DNA of 64,000 nucleotides, from assembly GCA_963575745.1 (NCBI GenBank), contig CAUYUJ010021148.1, forward strand, positions 243,148-307,147, given 5' to 3'. This DNA is from Prorocentrum cordatum. Taxonomy: Eukaryota > Sar > Dinophyceae > Prorocentrales > Prorocentraceae. Below, piece by piece: positions 10,716-21,759 of this stretch. Every line of letters begins with the position of its first letter. Position 1 is the first letter of the stretch. Below the pieces are notes generated by a model that was not told the origin of the DNA, made no database searches, and saw only the letters and a list, made by a program, of their open reading frames with translations. Both the position numbers and the translations under genes were made by a program.

Positions 10716-10978
10716 CTTTTTTCTGTCCTTCGTGCTCTCACCCCCTGTCGCTTGTATGCCGACCTCCTACTCGAGCAGTGGCGAAGCGCCATGGCGTGCC
10801 TATAGGCCTACCAAACAATGTTCTAAGTACATTCTGTTGTGTCGAAGAAATGTTCTCAGAGCATTTCTGGCTGGGACTGTCTTGTTGTAACACATCTTGT
10901 TTACGTTATATTGCTTTTGTTACCTATACGACCATCCTTCGGGTGATAAGGAGGTTCGGGGGGGGAGGAACCAACGTC

Positions 10979-11106
10979 TCACTCGATCGGTCTCACTATC
11001 GATCTCACTATCGATCTCAGTATCGGTCTCGCTCGATCGATCTCCCTCGATCGATCTCACAATCGATCTCACTCGATCTCACTCGATCTATCACACACTC
11101 GATCTC

Positions 11107-11120
<14 letters not shown>
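10979..11120. repeat. TCGATCTCAC minisatellite
   Basis: About 10-20-bp units of TCGATCTCACTCGATC variants. The reverse complement of the same unit makes up 61105-61370. Confidence 0.85.
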
Positions 11121-11528
<408 letters not shown>

Positions 11529-11752
11529 GCGGGACACCGCGGGACACTGGCGGGACACCGCGGGGCACACACGCGGGACACCGCGGGACACTGGCGCGGG
11601 ACACCGCGGGTCACCGGCCGCCCGGAAGGGAGACATTTGGTCCGGCCGCGCCTCAGCCACATGGGACACCAGCGGGACACCGGCGGGACACCGCGCGCCA
11701 CCGGCCGCCCGGAAGGGAGACATTTGGTCCGGCCGCGCCTCAGCCACAGGAG
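11529..11752. repeat. GGGACACCGC minisatellite with an 87-bp-spaced duplication
   Basis: Repeated GCGGGACACCGCGGGACAC words. A block with CCGGCCGCCCGGAAGGGAG and CATTTGGTCCGGCCGCGCC occurs twice, at about 11613 and 11700. Confidence 0.8.
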
Positions 11753-12182
11753 ACTTTCTTCTCGCCCGCCCACGCAGCTTCGCCTCGCCCGCACGCACGG
11801 CACGCACGAACACGAAACCGAAATCGATTTCCCGGTAGGGGGGCTCTCCGTTCCACTTCGATTCGATCTCACCCCCTCACCTCCGATTAGAACATTGTGG
11901 TGTTCTAAGAACATGTCGTGGTAGGCCTATAGAAATGCCGGGACGGTCGGTCCCTGCTCAACCTACTCTTCGACCCGCCTCTTCACCGTTGCTACCATTG
12001 GGGTATTTTGCTAGGGCGATTTGCCCCACCTCCCCCGAGCCCCCCGATAGCGGGCTGCGTCCGACAACGGACAAAGATCGGATCGGGCGGTCCCTTTGCG
12101 TGAACATTGAAATTGACGGGCGCGGGGAGCGCGCTAGACTTGTATTCTTTTTCAGGGCAGCGCAGTCGAAGAACAACAGGTG

Positions 12183-12352
12183 GCACATGCAGAGTTTCTC
12201 GAAGGTCCGCGCGGCGCTCTTGGGTCGGCGCTCGGGCCCCCCTGGCGGCGCCTCTGGCGTCGCCCCTGGCGCGCTCCGCGCGCCGGGGAGGGGGGCCCAG
12301 CGCCGATCCGAGAAATCCGCGAGGACCTCCGAGAATCTATGTGCTTCCCAAA
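12183..12352 (+). mobile_element. FB1 foldback element, copy C
   Basis: GGTCGGCGCTCGGGCCCCCC on the left and GCCCAGCGCCGATCCGAGAA on the right. Core CTGGCGCGCTCCGCGCGCC. The right arm ends in GGACCTCCGAGAA. Confidence 0.82.
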
Positions 12353-13107
12353 TCCCTTTTTAATCGTCCCTTGGTCCAGTTCTTTGAGGCGCCGTTTTTA
12401 TAATTGGGTGGTCCGGTTTATGAGGGCGTTTCCTTTGGATTGGAGCTTAGGGGGTCCGGCTTCGTAAGGCGCCCCGTACAAGAGGGGGGTTTGGAATAGT
12501 AGGTCGCATTTGGAGGGGGATCCGGTTTTTAAGGGGGGTCGATTCAGAAGAAGGGATTTGGAGTACGCCGTGCTGTGTTCTAGGCAGGCCTCCCAGGAGC
12601 TGCCGCCCGACACCGCCCGGCCGCCAGGGCAACAGGTCCGTGGTGCGCATGGCGCACCTCGACAGGCACGTCTACCGCGGTCCCCAGGCCCCGCCGCCGC
12701 GCCCCCTCTCCCACGCCCTGCAAGTCATCCAGGGCAGGGCGCGGTGCCTGGCTGGGCGATCAACGGCCGTCTCCGAGCACCTGCTGCGCTAACTCGTGTG
12801 GCGCTCCTCCTCCTCCTCCTCCTCCTCCTCCTCCTCCTCCTCCTCCTCCTCCTCCTCCTCCTCCTCCTCCTCCCCTCCTCCTGTGCCTGGGCCTCCCAGG
12901 CCTCGTCGTTGGCCTGCCGTCAGTCGCACATTGAGAGAACGCCTTCCTGGACAAGCCGACGAAGGAAACCTGCACCGGTTCAGTCGACATTGGTATTCGA
13001 GTGCGCCTGTGCATGCACTCCCTGATTGTGTTCGCAGATCGACGCGCGCTTTCCCTCGGTCGTTTTTGGACGCCCCCTCCCCGGGCGCTCCTGGAGCCAT
13101 CTTAGGC
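12353..13107. other. Spacer with (CCT)n and R15 copy 1
   Basis: 12805-12873 is (CCT)n. 12930-13030 (GACAAGCCGACGAAGGA, then TGGTATTCGAGTGCGCCTG) resembles 22585-22690 (R15). No gene recognised; frames through (CCT)n are artefacts. Confidence 0.5.
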
Positions 13108-13515
13108 AGTGCCCCCCCCCCCCCCTCCAGGAGGCCAAGATGTGGCCAAAACCTTAGAGTAACATCGGTGATGTTGACACTGTCGCCGAGGCCTCCTGGA
13201 GCGTCGTAGGGTGCCTCTGGGAGGCCTCTTGGGACCTCCTGGGGGTCCCCCCCCCCAGGAGGCCAAAGTGTGGCCAAAACCTTCGAGTAACATCGGTGAT
13301 GTTGGCACTGTCGCCGAGGCCTCCTGGAGCGTCGTGGGTGCCTCTGGGAGGCCTCTTGGGACCTCCTGGGGGTCCCCCCCCCCAGGAGGCCAAAGTGTGG
13401 CCAAAACCTTCGAGTAACATCGGTGATGTTGGCACTGTCGCCGAGGCCTCCTGGAGCGTCGTGGGTGCCTCTGGGAGGCCTCTTGGGACCTCCTGGGGGT
13501 CCCCCCCCCCCCCGA
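13108..13515 (+). repeat. 127-bp tandem repeat, 3 units plus a partial
   Basis: AACATCGGTGATGTTG occurs at 13161, 13289 and 13416 (periods 128 and 127). Units include GCCTCCTGGAGCGTCGT and a C-run of 8-12. The centre of each unit is a small palindrome, ACATCGGTGATGT. Confidence 0.9.
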
Positions 13516-13642
13516 GGCCTGTGGCGACGAGCGAGGGGCACGCACCCGCGTGGACCCACCGGGGGCGGGGCGGGCCCAGACCCCCCTCGAGGCATGCGCG
13601 GGCCACGACGGGCGCTGTGACCCTGTCTTCGGCCTCGGGGGC

Positions 13643-13920
13643 AGGAGGAGGAGGAGGAGGAGGAGGAGGAGGAGGAGGAGGAGGAGGGTAGAGGAGGAGG
13701 AGGAGGAGGAGGAGGAGGAGGAGGGAGGAGAGAGGAGGAGAGGAGAGGAGGAGAAGAGGAGGAGGAGGAGGAGGTAAAGGAGGAGAGGAGGAGGAGGAGG
13801 CGGAGGAGGAGGAGGGTAAGAAGGAGGAGGGAAGCGGAGGAGGAGGAGGAGGAGAGGAGGAGGAGGAGGGATTGGAGGAGGAGAGGAGGAGAGGGAGGAG
13901 GAAGGAGGAGGAAAAGAAAA
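13643..13920. repeat. (GGA)n tract
   Basis: Polypurine GGA trinucleotide with GGGAGGA and GTAAAGG interruptions. Both-strand Arg/Glu/Gly and Pro/Ser frames are repeat translations. Confidence 0.93.
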
Positions 13921-13997
13921 GCCGTCGGGGGTAGGGGTTCGTCTCCGCGAAGGGCGCGCCGGTGCTGGGCCTCGGGACCCTCAAAGAACGACTCGGG

Positions 13998-14128
13998 ATG
14001 TCTAGGCTTCCCAGGTGGGGTCCGAGCAGGTGGGGTTAGAGGATCGCGCCGCATCGCCGATGCATTGGCGATGCGGCGCGATCCTCCGACCACATCTGCT
14101 CGGACCCCACCTGGGAGGCCTCTAGGAT
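13998..14128. mobile_element. FB9 near-perfect 131-bp palindrome
   Basis: The left arm runs CCCAGGTGGGGTCCGAGCAG, then GAGGATCGCGCCGCATCG. The right arm is its reverse complement (CGATGCGGCGCGATCCTC, CTGCTCGGACCCCACCTGGG). The dyad lies near 14064 (CGATGCATTGGCG) with only a handful of mismatches over about 65 bp per arm. A diverged copy is at 56893-57105. Confidence 0.9.
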
Positions 14129-14459
14129 GAAGAACTGGTCCAGGGAAATGGATCGAGACCTCCAGGGGTCGGCGTCATGAAAAATCATGGCGTCGAGCTT
14201 CTGGGAAGGGGGCTATGGGTGCGTGTTGACGGGTGGGGGTCCCCGCTCGAACGGGCGCCTCCCCCAGGTTCCGACAGCCCGCATCCACATTCACTGCCAG
14301 TCCTCCTCCCTCCGACCCCCAAATGGGATTGGGGTGTGTTGTGCGCTCGTCCTCTCTTGGGGTGTGCTCTGAACAGAATCTCGATCTGAATCCGGCCGTG
14401 GCGACGAGGAGTTTCCCAGGAGGCCCAGAATCGAAGAACAAAACATTGAAGAAATAGAA

Positions 14460-14583
14460 GAATCGTTTGGAATTCCGCGCGGATGTCTTGGATCGGCGCT
14501 GGGTGCCCCTGGCGGCGCCTCCGGCACAAGTCCTGGCGGGCTCCGCGCGCCAGGGAGGGGGGCCAGCGCCGATCCAAGAAATC
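14460..14583 (+). mobile_element. FB1 foldback element, copy D (right arm cut)
   Basis: Left arm TTCCGCGCGGATGTCTTGG and core GATCGGCGCTGGGTGCCCC. The right arm stops after CCAGCGCCGATCCAAGAAAT, just before the hairpin at 14589. Confidence 0.78.
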
Positions 14584-14588
14584 GACAG

Positions 14589-14712
14589 TGTGCCTCCATC
14601 GAGGGAAGATGATCCCGATCTCGGCGATGGTGGTAATTCTCGGGCTTCCTGAGAGGCCGAAATATTACCACCGTCATCAAAATCTGGATCGTTCTCCCCG
14701 TGGAGGCAACCC
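14589..14712. mobile_element. Hairpin (foldback) element abutting FB1 copy D
   Basis: The left arm TGCCTCCATCGAGGGAAGAT ... GATGGTGGTAATTCTCGG is inverted at the right as CCGAAATATTACCACCGTC ... CTCCCCGTGGAGGCA. Arms are about 53 bp with a short loop near 14650. Single copy in this window. Confidence 0.75.
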
Positions 14713-14829
14713 CTGGTTTTGGTGCTGGTTCCCACCTCCAGGCCTCCAATTCTTGGGGCGTGCCCTGACCAGGACTTCGACGGGAATCTGGCCGAGGCGA
14801 CGAGGACCTTCCCTGGAGGCCCAGAAACC

Positions 14830-15196
14830 TCAACCCCCGAAGCCTCGAGAACATCGATGCTCCCCAACTCGCTCGAGGTTCCGCCCCGCTCAAGGGCCCG
14901 CCGCGCAAGGTGGAACGCCGAGGGTGAACGCCGCGATCGTTCCAGGTTGAACGCTGCACGAAACCAGCGCACAGGTCGGCAGCGCGCGGACGGGACGCAT
15001 CTTCCAGTATTCCCGCATCCGATGATGTCATTGGATGCTGTTCCTCCCATGGCGCCTCATCCTCATCCCCGACCTCCTTCCACCCGCACATCTCCCTCGT
15101 CCTTCTCTGCTCCTCCCAGCTCGAACCTCGATCCATCGAATCTCGATCCTTGATCCTCGAACCATCCCCCATCGCCCCCCCCGCGACAGCTTGTGC
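14830..15196. other. Unassigned GC-rich spacer
   Basis: No gene or clear repeat recognised. CTCGATCC words near 15120-15165 precede the (GGA)n tract. Confidence 0.4.
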
Positions 15197-15257
15197 AGAG
15201 GAGGAGAGGAGGAGGAGGAGGAGGAGGAGGAGGAGGAGGAGGAGGAGGAGGAGGAGG
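15197..15257. repeat. (GGA)n tract
   Basis: About 20 GGA units, upstream of the truncated retroelement L1. The flank continues GGA-rich to about 15290. Confidence 0.9.
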
Positions 15258-15879
15258 ATGGAAGAGAGGAGGAGGGATGGACGGCTCCCAGCGAGTTGGC
15301 AGGCAGCGAGTGGATCGACGCCATTCGACGAAGTCAGTCTCTCTTCGCAATGTGCCACCTGCACCAATTCCAGCGCCTCAGCTGGACGTGTCATTGGCTT
15401 CTTTATGGTGAGTGCTGTGCTGCGTGCTGGCGCATGGCTGCACGGTGGAAGTGATCAGGGACGTTGGCACCAGCCCGCGTTTTCCGGGCATGCTCACCTT
15501 GCTTGGTGTCACCAGCTCTGACACGCAGTACCGAATTGTTCGGCTTCCGCGGCGTTGTCCCAGCGACATACCCATCGGTTGTCGACGGTCAGATCCGCAG
15601 CCACGTTGGGACCACGCCACTCAGCAGATGGTTGGAGGCTCCATCGACGACAAGTAGCAGCTCTGGGTCACCAACGCCGAGCTCGACCGTGCTGACTTGC
15701 ACGACATCGATTGCACCTCGCAGCCAGCGTACTTTGGCCGAGCTCGACCGCTCTGCTTCACTTCCACGCCTCTGCCTGCTCCCATGGCGCTGGCTTTTCC
15801 AGTGCTCAGCCCTGCTGCCCTCTGGTGGAGGCTGCTGACACGCTGCTTTGAAGGTCTTGCGAGGTGACAGCCGCCGCAT
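15258..15879 (+). other. Possible decayed 5' part of retroelement L1
   Basis: No domain recognised with confidence. The base composition resembles the coding region that follows, and open frames run on to the RT frame, so this may be remnant endonuclease or linker sequence. No spliced leader is present. Confidence 0.3.
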
Positions 15880-16944
15880 TTGCGAGCTGGTACCCTTCGC
15901 CCAGCGCGCAGTGTCCAAGCTCAGCTTATGTTTATATGCGCTCCCTCAGAAGAAGCTGAGCCTTGGACACAGCAGCTGCTAGACTATGCTTTCTCTCTGC
16001 CGTATGCCCTGGCTTCTGCAGCAGCGCAAGCGACCAAGGTTCGCGCCATCGTTGTCTTTCGAGTTGCCCAGAAAGCCAAGCAAACAGGGTGGCGCGAGAA
16101 GGTGCGTCGGCACAGCCGTGGTGGCGCTGCTGCCCTCTTCGCTGTCACCAAGCCCGCCACGCCGTGGCACTCCAGCAAGTTTAACGCTGCAAGGGCGCCG
16201 TGCGCAGTTCAGGAGGAGGTGGAGACTCTCACTCGTGGGTGGTCGGACGGGTGGAATGTTGGACATGCCTCGGGCAGCATTCCGTGGCCGTCGTATCTCG
16301 GACCTCACTTTGAGCGACCGTCGCTCGAAGCCTTCAAGAGAACCATGCACAGTTTTCCCAAACGCCCAGGATGTGGTTTTGATCAGATTTGCCCTCGGCG
16401 ACTTCTTGGGTGTTCGAACCCCGCCGTGGTATCCTTGCTCGCCCTGCTGGTCGATGTTGAAATTTCCTGCGACTGGCCGCGTATCTGGACCGAGGTGGTG
16501 TTTATTTCCAAGCGCGCCGGTGGCCTTCGGCCCACTACGTGCAGGCACATTCTTGTGCACATTCGAGGACGACTGCGCAAAGGGCTTGTTGCCCAGTGGC
16601 AAGCGCGCACTCCTCGTCCCTATTGGTGGTCCACGGCAGGCAAATCCAGCGACGTATTGGTCTGGTTGCAGTTTGCCCCTGCCGAGCGGGGTCGAGTCAA
16701 AGGCTTTTATAGTGCCCTCGCTTTGCTTGACTTGCAGAAGGCTTTCGAGTGTATTCAGCACTCTGAGCTTTTAGCCGTCGCCGTCTTGACTGGGTTTCCG
16801 ACTCGTCAGTTGAAGCTCTTGGTCGAGCTTCATCGGCGCCCAGGGTCCTGGCGCTTAACGATGCAGTGTCGTGCCCCCGTTCTACCTTGCAAGCTGTGCT
16901 GCCAGGTTGTCACTCCGCCGCGCTCATGTTGCAGCTCGTTTTAG
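15880..16944 (+). pseudogene. LINE-type reverse transcriptase, N-terminal part (element L1)
   Basis: Open for 354 codons. The first 130 residues are the linker seen before RT in dinoflagellate LINEs (REKVRRHSRGGAAALFAVTK). RT motifs follow: GCGFDQICPRRLL (GxDxxxP-type), WPRIWTEVVFISKRAGGLRP (K-x-G-x-RP), then LLDLQKAFECIQHSELL containing the first catalytic Asp, and GFPTRQLKLLVELH. The frame is lost near 16880 and RT continues in the frame starting 16866. The role would be target-primed reverse transcription. The element is 5'-truncated and dead. The first ATG is arbitrary. Confidence 0.8.
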
Positions 16945-17753
16945 TGCTGCCACTCGACACACTGCAGGCAGCCTTCAGGCACATGCATGTAGGCAATGTG
17001 ATTGACGAGTGTGTCTTGCAGAGGCTCGGTCGTGAGCCTGATGTCGCAGACGAGCTTGTCGGCGCAATCTTGTCTTTGCATGCTGAATTGAAAAAGATGC
17101 GGCCCCCCATCGCCTTGAAAAAGAGCCGCGCTGTTGCCTCCTCCCCCGGTCTGCGCACATCTCTTGCGCAGCTATTGATCAGGTTTCAGGCGGTTGGCAC
17201 TCGTACTGAACGCAACTTGGGCATTGACTTTGCGTCGGGCAAGACGGCCCCCCAGGCCAATCGCGCTAGTCGGAATAAGCCAGCCAGGGTTCAGACTAGC
17301 AAGATTCGCGCGTTTACTAGGCGTGTGAAGAAGCATATGCTTCACAACATGGTCCAGAGTGCCTCTCTGTCGCCCTCCAAGTATGGCCACAAGGTGCTAG
17401 GGTCCACTGGCGTTAATCTTAGGCAAGGTCGCATGATGCAGGCACAGGTTCAGTTGCATAGGCTTCATGGCAAGTCCATTACTCTTATAATCACGTTGGC
17501 TCCCTCCCCTCGCACTGACCCCGCCTATTCCTTCGACGTCGACGCGCTGTGCTCGCATGCCGCCGATGTTTGGGAGCAGCGGCTTCCGCGCAGGATGCTG
17601 GAGCAAGGGCGGAGAGACGCGCCTGAGCGGTTGAGGGGGAATCAGAACCTCTGGGCTAGCATCCGCGGGACTCTGCTTGCGTTGCCACTGGTCTTCGAAT
17701 CGGCGTTGTTCTTGACGGCTTTTCCCTGGCCCACCGACAGTTGGGCGGCATAG
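16866..17753 (+). pseudogene. LINE reverse transcriptase, C-terminal part (element L1)
   Basis: Continues RT after a frameshift. AVLPGCHSAALMLQLVL corresponds to the xPGCxxA box. VIDEC at 16998-17012 sits where the YxDD catalytic box is expected, so the second Asp is replaced by Glu. IALKKSRAVASS is the GLxLxxxKS box and NLGIDFASGK the thumb-border LGxDF motif. The following basic stretch (NKPARVQTSKIRAFTRRVKK) is typical of the post-RT region. The motif order makes the assignment firm; the altered active site and frameshifts mean no activity is expected. Confidence 0.78.
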
Positions 17754-18828
17754 GCGTTGCCGAGGTCGGGCCCAGGACCGTCGCTCGCTGCCTTTCCAGA
17801 GTTGTCGACGCTTGGCTCTGGAGCAAGGTGGCCGTTCGCGAAGGGGTCCCCGACCTTGATCAGGGATGCATCACCGAGCTCCTTCGCCGTCTTTTGCGGT
17901 CCACGCAGCCACTTCCCACGGAGAAGGGCGATTTTCAAACGGTTGTTTGTGGGGGGGGGAATGGCCTCAGCAAAGACAATGGGCATGCAGCCTCGCCGCT
18001 GACCCCTTGTGCAAGCCGTGCCAGGAGTCCCCAGGCATTATGTTGCATCTACGCGCAGTTTGTGGAGGTCACGATGTGGTGCCGCCCGACACGCAGCCTC
18101 CCGAGCTTTTGGAGCCCTTGCTCAGGTCATGCTCCGATGCCCTCCGTCGCCTCTCCTCCGAGAGACTGCTCGCGCCCGATGCGCTGCTGCCTGCTGATCG
18201 ACGGTTCGCTGCTGGACCTGCGGGCATGTCCGGACATTTTTTTCTGGACGGGAGCTGGATGGACCAGCATCTTCCGCGGCACGCTCAAGCAGCTGCCTGG
18301 GCTGTCGTTGCTGCGCAGCCTGAATATCCCTTCCGAGTTCTGTCCGCCACTGTCGGCGTTGCCACGTTGCCGTGACATCGATTGCGCGGAGTTGCGTGCC
18401 TTCCTGCGCGCTCTCCAGCACTCGGCGCCAGGCAGCACCTTTTTTAAAATACGGACTCCAGCTCTGTACATGGCGGAGTGCAGAGAGGTCGCCGTGCTTG
18501 CACCTCTGCGCCCTTGGCCCGGCCTGAAGTTTGGGCCCAGGTCTGGAACCGCGTCGAGGACCAGGGCGGAAGCGAGCAGATTGACCTCCGCCACGGCACA
18601 GCTCACTGCACCGAGGCGCGTGTTCAGTTTGGCCTTGCCACTCGCCCCGAGCAGATCGGGCATTCCGAGGTTGACAATTGGTCCCAGAGGGTTGCTCCGC
18701 GGGCGCGGATCCCCGAGAGGCCCCGTCAGGCGCGGTTGGCCACGGCCGCTGTCCTCGAAGCTTGGGGCACCTGGGTCCGTCGCCTCGGCCCGCGCGTGTG
18801 CGATCTCGCTGGTGTGCACGCTAGTTGA
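17754..18828 (+). pseudogene. Zinc knuckle and RNase H remnant of element L1
   Basis: Frame 1 near 17990-18060 gives CKPCQESPGIMLHLRAVC, a Cx2Cx8Hx4C zinc-knuckle-like motif. GHFFLDGSWMD near 18229-18258 resembles the RNase H DGS strand. NCAELRAFLRALQ-type sequence lies in another frame near 18380. EVWAQVWNRVEDQ near 18520, then AHCTEARVQFGLATRPEQ and GHSEVDNWSQR (compare GNxxADxxAK), complete an RNase H fold over 18600-18690. At least two frame changes break it. The order RT, zinc knuckle, RNase H equals that of L2, so L1 and L2 are related lineages. Confidence 0.65.
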
Positions 18829-18830
18829 GG

Positions 18831-20139
18831 TGAAGCAGCGGAGCCAAGGAGGTGCCCAGGGGCGCGTTCCGGCTCGTGGTGTCTCCTCCGCTGCTCGTCG
18901 CGCCCCTCGCTTTCTCTCGGGCCGATCAAGCCTGCGCGCGCGGCCCTCGCTCGAGGACGCCAGCGCGTGGTGCCTCCCTGCCAGGTGGGCGGGGCGAGCG
19001 GGCGGGCGCGGTGCGTCGTGTGTCGTGTGTGCGGGGAGGGGGGGGCCGAGGCCTCGGCAGCTCTCTCCGCCTCTTGTCCTGGGCCGCCCGCTCCCGCCAC
19101 GGGGAGGGGGCGCGGGTGCCGGCCAAGCTCGGCCGTGCGCCCGCTCGACACCAGATCGGTGGGGTCTGGCGGACCCTTTAGCCAACCCTTCAAGCCTGCC
19201 GACGTCGTTCGAGCTGGTGAGGGTTTCGGCGATGCTGGCGTTTTGGCCGTGTCGCACTCAACTCGTTCCGAGTTTTCCGTCGGCGGGAGTGATGTTGAGG
19301 ACTTCGGGCGGTGGCACGAGCGGTGCCAACCCAAGGGCATGAGTCGCCCGCCCGAGTCATGTGGGCGTGACAGGACTTGTTGCGCTCCTGGGCTGGAAGG
19401 GAGGGAGGGAGGGGGGATGAGGAGGAAAACTGGGACGAGGAGGAGCCGGCGGAGCAGGGGGACGCGGGGAGAGTGTGCTTGTGTACCCCCCACCCTCCCC
19501 CCGCACGCAGTTGGCGCAGCGGCCGTGTCACCAGCTCGCCGTCGCCGCCGCTGGCCCCCTGGGCCGCAGCACCGGTGCGCCCCCCTGGGGAGCGTGGGGT
19601 CGGGAGCGGAAAAGAGGGGGGTGATGACTAGGGGGGGGTGGATTTCATGGCGCGGGCCATGATTTTTCCTCAGATTTCATGGCGCCTCTTCTTATTTCAT
19701 TACGTCCCAGGCCCCCCCGCTGGGCCGCGCACATGCCGCCGGTCATGATTTGCGCCCCCCTCTTGGCCGCTCCCGATGGGGTCGGGGGTAACGATAGCGG
19801 GGGATACGCATAAGGGGGGGATGCATCGTCCTCGACTGGTTAATACATCAACGCTGCACCGTTGAGACCAGGGCACGTTGCCCAACGACATATGTGGGCC
19901 ATGCATCGACGGTGCATGCACGATGCATGGGGCGGTCTGCATCGACGATGCGTCCACGATACATGGGGGATGCATCGGCGATTCGAAGTCGATGCATGCC
20001 CTCCTATGCCTGTCCCCCCTATAGTTGCTCCTCTGGGTGGGATCCCGCTGCTGCTCGTCGGGGAGGGCAAGTCGGGGGCGTCCACGAGCGGAGGTCCTGC
20101 CGTTGTGAGAAAAATGCGCGGCCGAGGGTGTTCGCCACT
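18831..20139. other. Spacer after L1 with short dispersed repeats
   Basis: 18840-19180 is extremely GC-rich. 19616-19700 (GGTGATGACTAGGGGGG, ATTTCATGGCGCGGGCCATG) is R17, repeated at 31075-31165. 19885-20000 repeats GCATCGACGATGCATGG-like palindromic words also found inside FB9 at 57 kb. No gene recognised; a C-terminal tail of L1 could extend to about 19370. Confidence 0.45.
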
Positions 20140-20262
20140 TTTGTGGCTCTGGGGGCCCTCGCTGGGCCCTGGCACCACCAGAGAACAGCTCTGGATAAAC
20201 AAACCGTCCTCGGGAGAGGTTCCAGGTCTGTGGGGAGCCACGTCGTGAAGAATCACGACGGA
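20140..20262. mobile_element. FB4 element, copy at 20.1 kb
   Basis: FB4 blocks in order: GGGGGCCCTCGCTGGGCCC, a central A-rich part, CCAGGTCTGTGGGGA, then ACGTCGTGAAGAATCACGAC. The last block is itself a short inverted repeat. Element ends are not certain. Confidence 0.55.
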
Positions 20263-20694
20263 AGATCTCTGGGGGCGTGGGGCGAGGACGAGAAGGCATC
20301 CAAGGTAGGCAGGGATTCGCCGCGTATGCTCGGACGTTCTCGCAGCCGCGCCTCGCGGAGAGCGCGCCGCGCGGGACGGCCGCGGGAGAGCCGAGCAGCG
20401 GCCGGGGCCGGAGAGCGCTCTCCTCTCCAGGACCACCAGAGCAGGCACGTCAAAGGTGGTCTTCACGCCTCGCCCCTGAAGCTGACGAAGAGGTGCACAG
20501 TCCACCCCTGCGCGTGTGTCCAACGTTTTGGCTTGAGGCCGGGTGTGGTGCAGGAGTGTCAGGTTGACCCAACAGGTTGCCTGCGCCCCTTGACGTCCGT
20601 TTGGCGTGCTCTGCAGACCTGGACCCCGCAGCCCTGCTCAAGAAATAGACACTGGTCGGGGCCACAGAATACCCCAGATTGAAGAGCCCCCTCC
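20263..20694. other. Unassigned GC-rich sequence
   Basis: No gene, RNA or repeat recognised apart from scattered GCGCGCC-type words. Confidence 0.4.
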
Positions 20695-20872
20695 TCTCAG
20701 GAGAGGAGAAAACACACAGACACAATTAATCGCCGACTCCCAGGAAAGTATGGGAAACTAGGGGAAGGGCGGGAGAGGAGGACGAACACCCAGAAAATAT
20801 AATGGAAGATATATGAGGCCTCCTGGATATTTGTGCCTATTCATTTGTGTCCCTGGGCCCCTCTTTGTCCTC
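20695..20872. repeat. R13 dispersed repeat, copy 1
   Basis: Shares with 32641-32803: ACACACAGACACA..TAATCG, an AT-rich centre (GAAAGTATGGG, AGAAAATAT), and TCATTTGTGTCCCTGGGCCC. The ends GACACA and TGTGTCC are weakly inverted. About 165-178 bp. Confidence 0.7.
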
Positions 20873-21019
20873 TTCTTTCCACGTGCTCCTTGGCCCCCCT
20901 CGTCCGCGCACATGGCCTCGGACCATACGTTGCGCTGAGCCCCCATCCTCCCGCAGTGGCCACGGCGCCCCCCCCGAAGGAGAGGGGGTTTCTCCTGGGA
21001 GAAGGCGCCCTCTTGGGCG

Positions 21020-21174
21020 AAGTCGGGCATGTTCCTTCTACAGGAGGAATACCCAAAAGTAGTCCGAAAATGGTCTGCGGACGATGTTTCGACTATGTTG
21101 TGACTATTTCTGCGTATCTCGTTGACTATCTACTTGTCCTCCAACGTCCGCCTGTGGGAGAACATGCCCGACCT
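21020..21174. mobile_element. FB2 MITE-like element, copy 2 (complete)
   Basis: Begins AAGTCGGGCATGTTCC and ends GGAGAACATGCCCGACCT. 155 bp, AT-rich interior (GTTGTGACTATTTCTGCG). An FB7 copy follows about 80 bp downstream, as at 44.9-45.2 kb. Confidence 0.82.
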
Positions 21175-21255
21175 GACTCTTGGGCCTGGTCCCTGCCCTG
21201 CCAGGCCGGGGGGCCCTCGAGAACGACCCCGGGCGAAGAGGTCGGACCCCAGGAC

Positions 21256-21448
21256 CCCAGGTAAGGGGACCAGGTTAGTGGTAGGGCCCCAGAGCCCTTG
21301 AATTGGCCAGAGTCACTAAACCAGGTCTGCCGTAGCTGGTGTTTTTCGGGTGACGGCAGCACTGGTTCGTGGAACGGGGCGGGGGGGCGCACCCCAGTAC
21401 ACATCACTAAACCAGGTCCCACTAAACCCAGTTCTGCCAACGCCCGAG
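21256..21448. mobile_element. FB7 MITE-like element, copy 1
   Basis: GGGACCAGGTTAGTGGTAGG at the left faces CACTAAACCAGGTCCCACTA at the right as inverted repeats. The interior shares GGTCTGCCGTAGCTGGTG and TTCGGGTGACGGCAG with 45018-45213. Confidence 0.75.
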
Positions 21449-21533
21449 GATGGCTGGAGCTGGCGGGGGCTCCCAGGTGGCCCAGCAGTGGTTCCGGCCA
21501 GCAGTCGGCGGCGAGCGAGGGGGTCAAGCAGTG

Positions 21534-21756
21534 GCGAAGCGTCCTTGCGTGCCTGTGGGCCTACCGAACAATGTTCTAAGAACCTCTTGTGGCTTCCACG
21601 ACATGTTCTTAGAGCATTTCTGGCTGGGCCTGTCTTGTTTTAACACACCGGACTAATGCTCCAGGAACGTTGTCTTTGTTATTAGAACATGTTTGGGTTC
21701 TAAAAACATGTCGTGGTAGGCCTATAGGAATGCCGGGACGGTCGGTCACTGCTCAA
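21534..21756 (+). mobile_element. FB3 MITE-like element, copy 2 (intact)
   Basis: 223 bp from CAAGCAGTGGCGAAGCGTCC to GACGGTCGGTCACTGCTCAAG. Internal palindromic words GTTCTAAGAAC and ACATGTTCTTAGAGC. This copy shows what is missing from the split copy at 10.77 kb. Confidence 0.85.
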
Positions 21757-21759
21757 GGG

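Larger units (their letters stand above)
14356..14827 (+). repeat. Dispersed repeat pair around FB1 copy D
   Basis: 14356-14432 and 14751-14827 share CTTGGGG(T/C)GTGC, GAATC(C/T)GGCCG and GGCGACGAGGA, ending in GGAGGCCCAGAA. They flank FB1 copy D and a hairpin element. Confidence 0.6.

Noticed and set aside
12789-14093. 434-codon minus-strand frame
   Set aside because: Runs across (CCT)n/(GGA)n and three 127-bp tandem units. No domain.
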